A stretch of 64,000 nt of DNA from Thermoproteota archaeon (GTDB lineage Archaea; Thermoproteota; Nitrososphaeria_A; Caldarchaeales; Calditenuaceae), in the NCBI GenBank assembly GCA_030550235.1, contig JAUQPU010000001.1, forward strand, positions 97,458-161,457, given 5' to 3'. A model generated the notes under the pieces. It made no database searches. It saw only the letters and a list, made by a program, of their open reading frames with translations, and had not been told where the DNA came from. This document shows positions 37,272-46,717 of the stretch, piece by piece. Each line of letters starts with the position of its first letter. Position 1 is the stretch's first letter. Made by a program: the position numbers and the translations under genes.

Positions 37272-37698
37272 TTGCTAGTTGACGGGTATGGCCGCGTGGT
37301 CAGAAGCTTAGACTCTCGGTAACCGATAGATGCAACTTTAGGTGTAGCTTCTGCATGTCTAAGGAGCCAGCCTAGATCTACAGCGGAGAGGCGCTGAGCT
37401 CTGAGGAGGTCGCGAGGCTAGTTAGATTATTTGCTTTTATGGATGTGTCTCGTGTCAGGCTTACTGGCGGGGAGCTCCGTTTTAGAAGGAGGTTGAGAAG
37501 CTTGTTCTGTGTCTCTTAGGCAGGTGTGAGTATTATCTTAGGCCGCTGCTTGGGCCTGGGGCCTCTGATTTAGAGATAGCCGAGTTCATCAGAATGGCGT
37601 TTAGCAGGAAGTTCAGAGGTGTGGAGACCCTGTTGAAGTCGGGTGGGATTCCTCACCGCATCAGTCCCATGTACGATTTGTTGGATGAGGCTGTTTAA
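37272..37698 (+). pseudogene. moaA: Degraded molybdenum cofactor biosynthesis protein MoaA (radical SAM GTP 3',8-cyclase) remnant
   Basis: Pieces in shifting frames: LLVDGYGRVVRS / LRLSVTDRCNFRCSFCMSKEPA*IYSGEALSSEEVARLVRLFAFMDVSRVRLTGGE / CLLGRCEYYLRPLLGPGASDLEIAEFIRMAFSRKFRGVETLL...DEAV*; CxxxCxxC kept, but with frameshifts, an in-frame TAG and a missing middle. Confidence 0.88.
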
Positions 37699-38081
37699 GC
37701 CTCTAGTAAAACTGGCGACTCCAACAAATCCTTTAACCTCTTTTCGAGATAGTCTATCTCCTTTGAGTCAAGTTTCTCAACCTTCTCGGATAATCTACTC
37801 TTGACCAGCTCGAAGACCTCTGAGAACACCCTACACCCACTCATGAGGATGCTTCTGGTCTCTTTATCAGGGCTCGTTAACACGAACTCTGAGTCAGGGC
37901 TCATTTTGCTTAGAAGCTCCTCCAACGCTTGGACCTCCCTATGTATCGCCTCCTTCAGCTCATGGCTAACGTTGTATCCTGATAGAAATCTGCGGGCAGT
38001 CTCAAGTAGTGCCTCTCTGTAGATTGAGAGCCCGAGAGTAATTATCTTGACATCGGTCGCTCCAATAATATACTTCTTCAC
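37695..38081 (-). CDS. Uncharacterised alpha-helical protein
   Basis: 128 aa ORF, mostly helical and charged; no recognised family. Confidence 0.5.
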   Translation of the reverse strand: MKKYIIGATDVKIITLGLSIYREALLETARRFLSGYNVSHELKEAIHREVQALEELLSKMSPDSEFVLTSPDKETRSILMSGCRVFSEVFELVKSRLSEKVEKLDSKEIDYLEKRLKDLLESPVLLEA

Positions 38082-38121
38082 GGTGAGAGTTTTGTCATCG
38101 CTGTATTTTTACCTCATCCAG

Positions 38122-38553
38122 CTACTCTCCTTTTTCTCTAAGCACCCTGGCCAGCGTCATGCTGGCAAGCTTATTCGCTTCAGAGTTCAACTCCCTTGAA
38201 ATGTGTTTTATCTCAAAGAATGTGAAGCGTCTGATAAGCTCCATAGCCTCGTCCCTGAGCCTCCTCAGCAAGGGGTCCCTGGTACTGTACTCGCCCATTA
38301 TCTGTTTGACTAATAGCTGACTGTCGCTGTAAACGGTTATCAATCCGCAGCCAAGCTTGAGTGCCCGTCTCAAACAGTGGAGGAGCGCCTGATACTCTGC
38401 GTAGTTGTTTGTTCCGTGGCCCAGATATCCTGCCCCCTTTACAGTCCCACCGCCGCGTCTAATCAGGTAGGCGTAGGCGGAGGGGCCTGGGTTGCCGCTT
38501 GAGGCCCCGTCAATATAGGCTGTGCAGTGGTCTTCGCCTGACAATCCATCCAT
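38122..38553 (-). CDS. Ribonuclease HI-like protein
   Basis: CTAYIDGASSGNPGPSAYAYLIRRGGG...NNYAEYQALLHCLRRALKLG...VYSDSQLLVKQIMGEY...NSEANKLAS. Confidence 0.92.
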   Translation of the reverse strand: MDGLSGEDHCTAYIDGASSGNPGPSAYAYLIRRGGGTVKGAGYLGHGTNNYAEYQALLHCLRRALKLGCGLITVYSDSQLLVKQIMGEYSTRDPLLRRLRDEAMELIRRFTFFEIKHISRELNSEANKLASMTLARVLREKGE

Positions 38554-38634
38554 ATACGGCCGCGGGGTCTCTTATCTACCCTGAAGGGGGCTGGAGGGGT
38601 TAATAACTAGGCCTAAGTCCACCGTAACGAAGTC

Positions 38635-40368
38635 ATGCCGAATTATGTGGTGGTCGCTGAGAAGAAGTCCGTAGCGCAGGCGCTTTACAGGGTCTTGAAG
38701 AGGCGTGATAGTGGGGTCTTTGTGACAAGTATCAGCGGCCACCTCATGGACTGCGACCTAGTTGAGAAATACTCGCGGTGGCGCCTCTCTGATCTCCCAG
38801 CCCTCTTCAAGTCGGAGAATACAAGGCTAGTAGTTTCTGACAGATATTCATATAGGCGTGTGATGGAGGTCTTCTCCCGCCTCCGTGAGGGGCTGCTAGT
38901 TGTGGCGACCGATAATGACCATGAGGGGGAGCTAATCGGGTACGAGTTAGTAACTGTGTTTAAGGGGGTCTGTGGGGAGGGGGCCGAGTATAGGAGAATG
39001 AGGTTCAACTCCCTTGAGGAGGACGAGATAACTAGGGCTTGGCGGAACCTTGAGCCCGACCTCAACTGGGGCTGGGTATACAAGGCCCAGCTCCGAAGGA
39101 GCTTCGACCTACTCACAGGCGCCGCCTTCACACGTCTACTCACTCTCTCAGCGAGGCGGAGAATGAAGAATGTGGGTGTGATCAGCTGGGGGCCTGTCCA
39201 GTCTCCCTGCCTGAAATTTTTAGTTGACAGGGAGAAGGAAATCCGTGGGTTCAAGCCTAGGAAATTCTGGTATGTTACAGCCAAGTTGAAGTTTGGGGGC
39301 GAGGTCTTCAGAGCAGGTAGTGGTGTGGTTTGGGATAGGATTCAAGCCGAGGGTCTCATCCAGAGGGTCTCGTCGGCGAGGCTCGGCGAGGTTCAAGGCT
39401 ATGAGGAGGAGAGGGTGAGGATTGCTCGACCACTCCCCGCTAGGACGGACGACTCGCTTAGAGACCTCGTGAAAGTCACGGGCAAGTCTTCATACAGCTT
39501 GATGGGCATCATGGAACGTCTCTACCAGCTGGGCTGCCTCTCCTACCCCCGGACCGAGACGAACAAGTATCCGGAGGGCTTCGACTTCAACAAGCGTCTA
39601 AAAATACTCATGGGCTCAGAGATCTTGGCAGGTGTTAGTCTAAGAGGTGAGCCGAGGCCGAGGAACGGGAGGCTGAGCGACGGCTCCCACCCACCCATCT
39701 ACCCGACTGGGCTATATGCTGGTGGGGGAATTGAAAGGGTGGTTTGGGAGTATTTTGCGAGGAGGTTTCTAGCAAACGCCTTCGCTGAAGATGCGTTGGC
39801 TGTTAGGCAGAGGGCTGTGGTAAGGGTTAATGGTGTTGAGCTCATGGCGGAGGGAAGGTATATGGAGGAGGTTGGGTTCTATCGACTCTTCCCATACTTC
39901 AAACCGCGTGAGGAGCCGATCCCGAGGCTGGCTATCGGTGAGGTCGTGGAGGTGGTTGAGGCGCGACTGGTTGAGGACGAGACAAAGCCTCCACCGAGGC
40001 TAACTGAGAGCGACCTTCTCAGGATGATGGAGTCCTACGAGCTTGGAACAGATGCGACCAGACCCCTCTACCCAACCCTCCTAATCCAGAGGGGGTTCAT
40101 AGTCCGGCATCAGAGGAGGCTTAAGCCTACGAGCCTTGGAGAGGCCTTGGTCTCCACTCTGGCGCAGGTGGATGAGAGGCTGGTGACGCCGGAGACGCGG
40201 AGGATTGTTGAGGAATTTATGAGGAGTGTTGAGAGGGGTGAGTCCCAGCTCGAAGAAGCTTTGAGAAAGGCTCTAGACCTCTATAGACCCCTCCTCGAGA
40301 GCTGCCTAGCCCAGGTCGACAGAATAGGTGAGCGTTTAACAACCCAAACCGCCGAAAGCCGTCGGTGA
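38635..40368 (+). CDS. topA: DNA topoisomerase IA (topoisomerase III-like)
   Basis: YVVVAEKKSVAQAL; ATDNDHEGELIGYEL; GPVQSPCLKFLVDREKEI; LGCLSYPRTETNKYP (catalytic Tyr); no C-terminal Zn fingers seen. Confidence 0.92.
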   Translation: MPNYVVVAEKKSVAQALYRVLKRRDSGVFVTSISGHLMDCDLVEKYSRWRLSDLPALFKSENTRLVVSDRYSYRRVMEVFSRLREGLLVVATDNDHEGELIGYELVTVFKGVCGEGAEYRRMRFNSLEEDEITRAWRNLEPDLNWGWVYKAQLRRSFDLLTGAAFTRLLTLSARRRMKNVGVISWGPVQSPCLKFLVDREKEIRGFKPRKFWYVTAKLKFGGEVFRAGSGVVWDRIQAEGLIQRVSSARLGEVQGYEEERVRIARPLPARTDDSLRDLVKVTGKSSYSLMGIMERLYQLGCLSYPRTETNKYPEGFDFNKRLKILMGSEILAGVSLRGEPRPRNGRLSDGSHPPIYPTGLYAGGGIERVVWEYFARRFLANAFAEDALAVRQRAVVRVNGVELMAEGRYMEEVGFYRLFPYFKPREEPIPRLAIGEVVEVVEARLVEDETKPPPRLTESDLLRMMESYELGTDATRPLYPTLLIQRGFIVRHQRRLKPTSLGEALVSTLAQVDERLVTPETRRIVEEFMRSVERGESQLEEALRKALDLYRPLLESCLAQVDRIGERLTTQTAESRR

Positions 40369-40449
40369 CCTACCCACTATAACCATTCAGGCCTATTGCT
40401 AGGTAGGTATTTGTTAAAATAGTGGCGGCTGCAATCCTATCCCGAGGAC

Positions 40450-40593
40450 ATGGTTCAGCCCAGAGAGCTAGCCTCCGTAGTTGCTTTGTTTCTCTTCTTC
40501 CTCCTGATAGCCATATCCTCTGTATTCATCGCCGAGCTGTTCAGAACATTGGGTAGGGCCATAGGAGCAGTCTTGTTCGGCATATTTACTTAG
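40450..40593 (+). CDS. Small single-TM membrane protein
   Basis: 47 aa: MVQPRELASVVALFLFFLLIAISSVFIAELFRTLGRAIGAVLFGIFT; fits the gap between topA and the rhomboid gene. Confidence 0.4.
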   Translation: MVQPRELASVVALFLFFLLIAISSVFIAELFRTLGRAIGAVLFGIFT

Positions 40594-40600
40594 AGGCCCT

Positions 40601-41263
40601 CTACCAATAATCGTGTCTATATCTTCTTAGGCCAGCAGCCCAGGCTAGGGAGAGCGCCAGCCCTACAAGAAGGCCGCCAATGTGTGCGCTGTATGCTATT
40701 GAGCTGAAGGGCATCGCAAGTGCTAAGAGAGTCTGTAGAATGGCCATGATGATTATCACGATGTACGCTGGGGCGATTATGGGTATTAGGTAGAGGAAGA
40801 GTGCGAGTGGTCTTCTCGGAAAGAGTACCCCGAAGGCGCCCATGACGCCGAACACAGCCCCAGACGCCCCGACTGCGGGTATAAGGGGTGCGAACCTGTT
40901 GGATGGGAAGTAATAGCTGGTGAATGCGTATGCGAGGCCTCCGACCACACCACTGGCGAAGTAGAGTGCTAGAAACCTGGGCCGGCCCAAAACAATCTCC
41001 ACATCGCGCCCCAAAACTAGGAGTGCCCACATGTTGAAGAGTATGTGGAGAAATCCGTCATGGATGAACATTGATGAGAAGATTGTGAAAATGCCATAGA
41101 ATAGTGTGTAAAGGTTTGGTGGAGCCATGATGGTTATGGGTATAAGGCCGAAATTCGAGATCATGAAAACCCTGCCAAAGATGAATGTAGAGAAGAAGAC
41201 AATTAGGTTTATGGCGATGAGTATGAACGTGGCTACTGGCATCTCTTCTCTTGAGATGTACAA
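40601..41263 (-). CDS. Rhomboid family intramembrane protease
   Basis: HDGFLHILFNMWALLVLG; VGASGAVFGVMGAF (GASG Ser); SAHIGGLLVGLALS. Confidence 0.92.
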   Translation of the reverse strand: MYISREEMPVATFILIAINLIVFFSTFIFGRVFMISNFGLIPITIMAPPNLYTLFYGIFTIFSSMFIHDGFLHILFNMWALLVLGRDVEIVLGRPRFLALYFASGVVGGLAYAFTSYYFPSNRFAPLIPAVGASGAVFGVMGAFGVLFPRRPLALFLYLIPIIAPAYIVIIIMAILQTLLALAMPFSSIAYSAHIGGLLVGLALSLAWAAGLRRYRHDYW

Positions 41264-41290
41264 CAGTCAATCATAGAGGCATTCTGGCAT

Positions 41291-42637
41291 TTAAGCATAG
41301 CAGTGTTCAATCCCCATGTATGATAGGGCGCAGCCCCTCTTCATCAGCTCTCTCAGAAGTGATGTTGCGTAGTGTGCGGGTGGGAGTGTGAAGGAGAGTC
41401 TGACGGTGGAGTCGTTGAGCTTCTCTATCTCGAGTTTGGAGGGCTTCAGCATCACGGGCCTGTAGGTGCCTGTGGATGAAGCCTCGGGTAGAGGCCTAGC
41501 CCTAAAGTCTCTCAGGGAGACACCCTCATACTCCAGAACATTCTTCAAGGCTCTCCCACGGGGGCCGCTGGTAATCCAGGAGTGTGTGCCGGGCCTCGGT
41601 ATAACTAGTGCTGCCTCACCTCTGGAGATCCTCAAGCTAACCTCTTCAAGGTTCCAGCTAGTTACTTGTAGCGGTCTTCCGTAGGGGCGTTGGTGTCTAT
41701 CCAGCCTGACGAAAAGGTCTCCAGTGACTGGCTCGTCGAGGCGTAGACCGTCCCTAATTGTGATGCTTAATGCCCTGTTGAATAGGTAGGAGGAGTATGC
41801 GTCGACGAATAGCCTCCTTATGCGGAGGGGAAGCCTCCTTAGGGCTCCTGCATAGTCGCCCGGTCTATGATTCAGGTATCTCAATACTCTACGTTCATAG
41901 GTAAGGCTTCTTGGGAAGTGCTTAATGGCGTAGGCGATGTCTCCTGTCTCGGCAAGGGCTCTCCGCGCATCAAGTATGTGCTCCGGCTCAAACTGGGTAG
42001 AATAGCCTAGGAATGTCTCAACCGCGGCCTTCAGGTCCCCCTTTACTATGCACCTGCCTACAAGATGGGTTATTGGTCTCAGGAGTCCGAACCTCTGGTG
42101 TCCATAGAAGTTTGGGACTCCTGAGCTCTGTACAGCCTCTCTAAAATCTCCTATGGTCGAACAGTCTACTGATGCTCCTCTGACTATTATCTCGAATCGG
42201 TTGGCGACTAGTCTCGAAGAGTTTAGCTCGTCGATGTATCCTACCCTCCAGACCTCCCACCCCCTCTGGGCATAGTAGTCCCCATCGCTCGAGATCTTGG
42301 TTAAGGGGAGGGCGACAAACTGGTAGGTCACTGCCCTCCTATCCTTTATCCCACATATCCGCGCTTTCAGGAGCCTCGTCTCAAGTGTCTTCGCAAGCTC
42401 GGCTACAGCTGAGAAGGTCTCTCTATTCCTCTTCTTCAGTATCCAGAGAGTGTATCGGGTTGGCTCAATAGGGATGGTCTCCCTACGCCAGAGGGCCTGG
42501 GCGTCTAGCCCTCCCTCAAGTATCTCAGAGAGTATGAAGTCCTCGGGCTGGCTCTTGATGATGCCGCCTACCCCCCGCGTAGGGGTGTAATATACTTCTA
42601 TACCCATCGCTGGCTCTATCTCACCGCATCCCAGCAT
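41291..42637 (-). CDS. truD: tRNA pseudouridine(13) synthase TruD
   Basis: IKSQPEDFILSEIL; ARICGIKDRRAVTYQFVALP; NFYGHQRFGLLRPITHLVGRCIVKGD; LQSYLFNRALS-like region. Confidence 0.93.
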   Translation of the reverse strand: MLGCGEIEPAMGIEVYYTPTRGVGGIIKSQPEDFILSEILEGGLDAQALWRRETIPIEPTRYTLWILKKRNRETFSAVAELAKTLETRLLKARICGIKDRRAVTYQFVALPLTKISSDGDYYAQRGWEVWRVGYIDELNSSRLVANRFEIIVRGASVDCSTIGDFREAVQSSGVPNFYGHQRFGLLRPITHLVGRCIVKGDLKAAVETFLGYSTQFEPEHILDARRALAETGDIAYAIKHFPRSLTYERRVLRYLNHRPGDYAGALRRLPLRIRRLFVDAYSSYLFNRALSITIRDGLRLDEPVTGDLFVRLDRHQRPYGRPLQVTSWNLEEVSLRISRGEAALVIPRPGTHSWITSGPRGRALKNVLEYEGVSLRDFRARPLPEASSTGTYRPVMLKPSKLEIEKLNDSTVRLSFTLPPAHYATSLLRELMKRGCALSYMGIEHCYA

Positions 42638-42676
42638 GTCCAGGTAAACGACCTGACTACATAGTCGACAGCGGCC

Positions 42677-43930
42677 CTATTTCATTATGACGTCCTCGAT
42701 CCTTGGGCCGATGCCGATATATTTGATGACTGATCCCAGCTCCTCCTCTATCTTCTCGACATAGCGTCTGGCGGCCCTGTGTAGGGCTCCGTATCCTTCT
42801 CTTCTAAGCTTCTCCCTCTCAGCCTCGCCTATCTCGGGCCACCCTTCCATCTCGAGGTAGACAGGCTTCACCCTCTTGAGGGCCTCAACGGTATCTGGAA
42901 ACGGCTCCTTCACACCCTCATACTTTACACAAATCTCGACCCTCTCCTGCGTTGCCAGTGTGTCGAGCCTGGTTAGGAAGATCTGGTCCACGCTGTTGAG
43001 CATGCATGCATATCTCAGCTGTGGTATATCGAGCCATCCAATCCTCCGCGGCCTTCCTGTCGTGGCACCATACTCTCCTCCACGCCTCCTAATCGCGTCG
43101 GCTATCGGCCCTGCTATCTCGGTTGGGAAGGGCCCGGCGCCAACCCTCGTTGTGTAGGCCTTGGCTATGCCAACCACGCTGTCTATTGCCTTCAGCCCCA
43201 CGCCCGAGCCTATAGCTGCGGCGGCCGAGGTCGTGTGGCTGGAGGTAACGTAAGGGTATGTTCCATGGTCTATGTCAAGCATTGTTCCCTGGGCCCCCTC
43301 GAATATGACCGTCTCGCCTGCCGAGAGCCGTGACATTATTGCCGATGGGACATCGCCCACCATCCACCTAACCTCCTCTGCAAGTCTCTTCACACTCTTC
43401 AAAGCCTCCTCAGACTTGACGGAGACCACACCGCCCCAGAGCCTCCTCCAAATCTCAGCAAGGGCCTCAGCCTCTCCACCCTCGAGGACATCGCATAGCC
43501 TAAGGCCCAGCCTTCCATATTTGTGGAGGGCTGTTGGGCCTATTCCCCTCCTCGTCGTTCCTATCGAGGCTCCACCCCTCACCTCCTCAATCTTAGCGTC
43601 GAGGGCCAGCTGGAGGGGTGTCACAAGGTGGGCCCTGGGGCTCACAATAACCTCTATCTTGCCGACAGCCTCCTCAAGCCTCCTGACATCCTTGAGCATC
43701 TCCTCTAGGTCGAGGTAGACGCCTGGGCCTATAGCGGCTGCCCTTGTCGAGACAGTGGCTGCGGGGAGCATGTGGAGGCTGAGTGACATGCTGCCGAGAG
43801 TAACTGTGTGGCCTGCGTTGGCTCCTCCATTAAATCTAACAGCTAGCGACGCTCCCTTCGCCAGATATGCTGATGCCTTGCCCTTCCCCTCGTCCCCCCA
43901 CTGGAGCCCGACTACGACTATCCCCGGCAT
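42677..43930 (-). CDS. purA: Adenylosuccinate synthetase
   Basis: VVVGLQWGDEGKGKASAYLAKGASLAVRFNGGANAGHTV; FEGAQGTMLDIDHGTYPYVTSSHTTSAAAAIGSG; GEYGATTGRPRRIGWLD. Confidence 0.96.
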   Translation of the reverse strand: MPGIVVVGLQWGDEGKGKASAYLAKGASLAVRFNGGANAGHTVTLGSMSLSLHMLPAATVSTRAAAIGPGVYLDLEEMLKDVRRLEEAVGKIEVIVSPRAHLVTPLQLALDAKIEEVRGGASIGTTRRGIGPTALHKYGRLGLRLCDVLEGGEAEALAEIWRRLWGGVVSVKSEEALKSVKRLAEEVRWMVGDVPSAIMSRLSAGETVIFEGAQGTMLDIDHGTYPYVTSSHTTSAAAAIGSGVGLKAIDSVVGIAKAYTTRVGAGPFPTEIAGPIADAIRRRGGEYGATTGRPRRIGWLDIPQLRYACMLNSVDQIFLTRLDTLATQERVEICVKYEGVKEPFPDTVEALKRVKPVYLEMEGWPEIGEAEREKLRREGYGALHRAARRYVEKIEEELGSVIKYIGIGPRIEDVIMK

Positions 43931-43931
43931 G

Positions 43932-45383
43932 CTAGCCTATCCGCTCAACATCATGGGGAAGGGACTCGAGATATGATGCATGTGTTATCTGAATGAATAC
44001 GGCGTTCCGCCTCAACTCAGGTATTGTCCTCGCACCTAGGTAGCTCATCCCTGACTTCAGACCGTTCACGAGCTGCTTTATGACATCGGAGGCTGAGCCC
44101 TTATAGGCTACGTATGCCTCGACGCCCTCCGCCATGTAGGAATAGTCTGCAACCTCATCGAGCGGCACCTCTCCCACCGACTTTGCCTCACGGCTAAGCA
44201 TTGCGTAGAAGGAGGCCATGCCCCTGTAGACCTTGCTCTTCCTGCCATTCCTCACAACCACCGCGCCGGGGCTCTCATCTGTTCCAGCTAAGAGCATTCC
44301 TATCATGACCGTCGAGGCCCCACCCGCCAGCGCCTTAACCAGGTCTGCAGAACCTCTGATGCCTCCGTCAGCCATCATGGGAACTCCAGTCTTCTCAGAG
44401 GCCTCTGCGCAGCTGAAAATCGCTGTAAGCTGGGGAACACCCACACCCGCGACTATCCTTGTGGTGCAGACCGCTCCAGGGCCTATTCCGACCTTTACAC
44501 AGTCAGCGTATGCGGCCAGGTCCTCGAAGCCCTCAGGCGTCGCGACGTTCCCCGCAATTATCTGGAGGTCGTCGCCAAACTCTCTCCGCAGACACTTCAA
44601 GGTGCTCAATACCAGCTCCGTATGCCCGTGAGCCACATCCACAACGAGCACGTCTGCCTCGGTCTCAAACAAAGCCCTAGCCCTCTCCAGATAGTCACCC
44701 TTGACTCCGATGGCTGCCCCAACCATCATCCTACCTTTAGCGTCCCTAGAAGAATGTGGATAGAGGCCGCGCGACTTGATGTCCTTCGCAGTGATAAGCC
44801 CCTTCACCCTCCAGTCCTTATCAACTATGGGAATCTTCTCCACCTTATACTTCCTAATCAGCTCTACAGCCTCCTCAGTCGTGACCCCCTCCTGCGCGAC
44901 CACAAGCCTGCTCCTAGGAGTCATAACCTCCTCCACACGCGTCTCATCCCTCTCAAACATTATGTCCCTTGCAGTCAGTATCCCGTGAACCCTTCTATCA
45001 GAATCTACGACTATGAGACCCGAGACATTCCTCGCTTCCATCTCCCTCCTAGCCTCGCCTACGGTGGAGCCAAGGCTTATCGTGTAGGGGTCGTCGATGA
45101 TTATGCCCTCCGCCCTCTTCACCTTTAGGACCTCAGCGGCCTGCTGTTTAACCGGCATGAACCTGTGAATAATGCCGAGTCCGCCCTCCCTAGCCATTGC
45201 TATCGCCATCCTACTCTCGGTGACCGTATCCATGGCGGCCGAGACGATGGGGATGTTGATGGACAGCTTCCTCGTCAACTTGGTTGTCGTTGAGGCCTCG
45301 GTCCTAGACTTGAGGGTTGAGAATCTAGGCACCAGGAGCACATCGTCGAAGGTTAAACCCAAGCCTTCCCAGAAGGTTGCCAC
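43932..45383 (-). CDS. guaB: Inosine-5'-monophosphate dehydrogenase
   Basis: [16 protein letters not shown]; two CBS domains; [49 protein letters not shown]. Confidence 0.97.
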   Translation of the reverse strand: MATFWEGLGLTFDDVLLVPRFSTLKSRTEASTTTKLTRKLSINIPIVSAAMDTVTESRMAIAMAREGGLGIIHRFMPVKQQAAEVLKVKRAEGIIIDDPYTISLGSTVGEARREMEARNVSGLIVVDSDRRVHGILTARDIMFERDETRVEEVMTPRSRLVVAQEGVTTEEAVELIRKYKVEKIPIVDKDWRVKGLITAKDIKSRGLYPHSSRDAKGRMMVGAAIGVKGDYLERARALFETEADVLVVDVAHGHTELVLSTLKCLRREFGDDLQIIAGNVATPEGFEDLAAYADCVKVGIGPGAVCTTRIVAGVGVPQLTAIFSCAEASEKTGVPMMADGGIRGSADLVKALAGGASTVMIGMLLAGTDESPGAVVVRNGRKSKVYRGMASFYAMLSREAKSVGEVPLDEVADYSYMAEGVEAYVAYKGSASDVIKQLVNGLKSGMSYLGARTIPELRRNAVFIQITHASYLESLPHDVERIG

Positions 45384-45393
45384 CTAATCCCTT

Positions 45394-46113
45394 TTGATGC
45401 AGGCACCTAGGTATGCTTTAAATATTTTCGCAGTAGATAGGCCCCTGACCTGTTGCGCGGGACCAGTTATAAGCCGGCCCCCAGTTGGAATAGCGGGGTT
45501 GAAGATCGGGTCCCAAGGCATTGTCGGGGTGGTTTTGAGGGATAATGCCAGGGCAACCTTGGTGTTGGAGGCCTGTAGGCGGCTGGGAATCCATGCAGTC
45601 TGGGCCACTAGTCCAGAGGAGCTACCGCTCACCGTTAGGGTCGTTGTGGCCAGTAGGGAGGAAAAGGCTATGCCAAGCCGCCTGAAAACACTCTACGTTG
45701 AGGACTATCCATCCCTCGACTGTCTAGCCCTCCATGTAGCCTCTATCCTCGGCCCGAGCAGGCCACGCTCCTCCCTAGAAGTAGCTATTGACCCAGGCCA
45801 GAAGTTGGGGGTGGCGTATGTGGTGGATGGCTATGTGGTGAAGACCTCTACTTATCCGCATTTAGGGGTCTTTGAGGAGGATTGTAGAAGGGTTGTTGAA
45901 TGTCTGGGAAGTGAGAGGCGGCTCGCCTTCTACATAGGATACAGGCCAGAGGCGCTTACACATGAGCTGGTCTCGAGGCTGAAGAAGCTATATCCAAACT
46001 CTACCATCCTCCTCCTACCCGACGACGGCACTGGCCCAGAGTTTAAGGGGTTGAGCCCTGATGAGGAGGCGGCGTTGAAGATTTATTTCAAGGCTGCCTC
46101 TGAGAATATCTGA
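45394..46113 (+). CDS. Uncharacterised protein, possible RuvC/RNase H-fold
   Basis: 239 aa; SLEVAIDPGQKLGVAYVVDGYVV (beta hairpin with Asp) and C-terminal LSPDEEAALKIYFKA; family not recognised. Confidence 0.45.
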   Translation: MMQAPRYALNIFAVDRPLTCCAGPVISRPPVGIAGLKIGSQGIVGVVLRDNARATLVLEACRRLGIHAVWATSPEELPLTVRVVVASREEKAMPSRLKTLYVEDYPSLDCLALHVASILGPSRPRSSLEVAIDPGQKLGVAYVVDGYVVKTSTYPHLGVFEEDCRRVVECLGSERRLAFYIGYRPEALTHELVSRLKKLYPNSTILLLPDDGTGPEFKGLSPDEEAALKIYFKAASENI

Positions 46114-46157
46114 GATAGGACGCCCCTTAACAGGGGGTCTAATACTGTTGGGATTAG

Positions 46158-46250
46158 GCGGCCGTGGTCTAGCCAGGTATGACGGCGGGGCCCCGAGCAT
46201 TTGGAGGCGGGCACGCCCGCAAGTCCCGGGTTCAAATCCCGGCGGCCGCA
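46158..46250 (+). tRNA. tRNA-Gly(CCC) with a 19-nt intron at 37/38 (predicted)
   Basis: Acceptor GCGGCCG/CGGCCGC-A; D-arm GTCT..TGAC; T-arm CCGGG-TTCAAAT-CCCGG; anticodon stem GCGGG/CCCGC around GCCCCG-[AGCATTTGGAGGCGGGCAC]-G; BHB helix GCCC:GGGC; position 33 would be C. Confidence 0.72.
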
Positions 46251-46327
46251 CAGTTTCTATGCACTGTGGGGCCTGGGCTGCGAAAGGTACTTAGCAGTGT
46301 CTATGCACTCTCATCTGGGTGTAGAGA

Positions 46328-46711
46328 GTGGGGAGGAAGAGGAGGAAGATAATACGAAGGTCTGTTAGGGCTCCGCCCAAGGTCTTCGCTTGCCCATTGT
46401 GTGGGGCTCAGGCCGTTACTGTAACTCAGGTCCAGAGATTCAGGGCGGTGGTATCGTGTGGTAAGTGCGGTGTCAGTCATGAGGTCCCTTGGCTTAAGAG
46501 CTACATGCCCATCGACGCCTACTCGACCTGGTATGACATAGTAACTGGGCGCGTCAGTCCTGAGAAGGTTAGGGAGAAGATAGAGAGGCTGGAGGCGGCG
46601 ACTGTTGAAGTGCCAGCTTCAGAGCCTAGCGAGACCTATGAGGCTCCAGACGAGTCTCTCCAAACAGAGACTGAGGACGCTCCTGAGCAGGATGAGGATA
46701 GCCAGGCGTAA
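46328..46711 (+). CDS. Elf1-like transcription elongation factor (zinc ribbon)
   Basis: GRKRRKIIRRSVRAPPKVFACPLCGAQAVTVTQVQRFRAVVSCGKCGVSHEVPWLKSYMPIDAYSTWYDIVTG; matches the eukaryotic Elf1 layout (CxxC, CxxC, PVDVYSDWFD). Confidence 0.85.
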   Translation: MGRKRRKIIRRSVRAPPKVFACPLCGAQAVTVTQVQRFRAVVSCGKCGVSHEVPWLKSYMPIDAYSTWYDIVTGRVSPEKVREKIERLEAATVEVPASEPSETYEAPDESLQTETEDAPEQDEDSQA

Positions 46712-46717
46712 CGGGCC

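Noticed and set aside
38685-39284. 199 aa ORF antisense to topoisomerase IA
   Set aside because: Shadow ORF; topA is supported by catalytic motifs along the whole length.
43272-43718. 148 aa ORF antisense to purA
   Set aside because: Shadow ORF of a high-confidence purA; same pattern as many other antisense ORFs in the track (1763-2275, 44233-44631, 44622-45128 and others).
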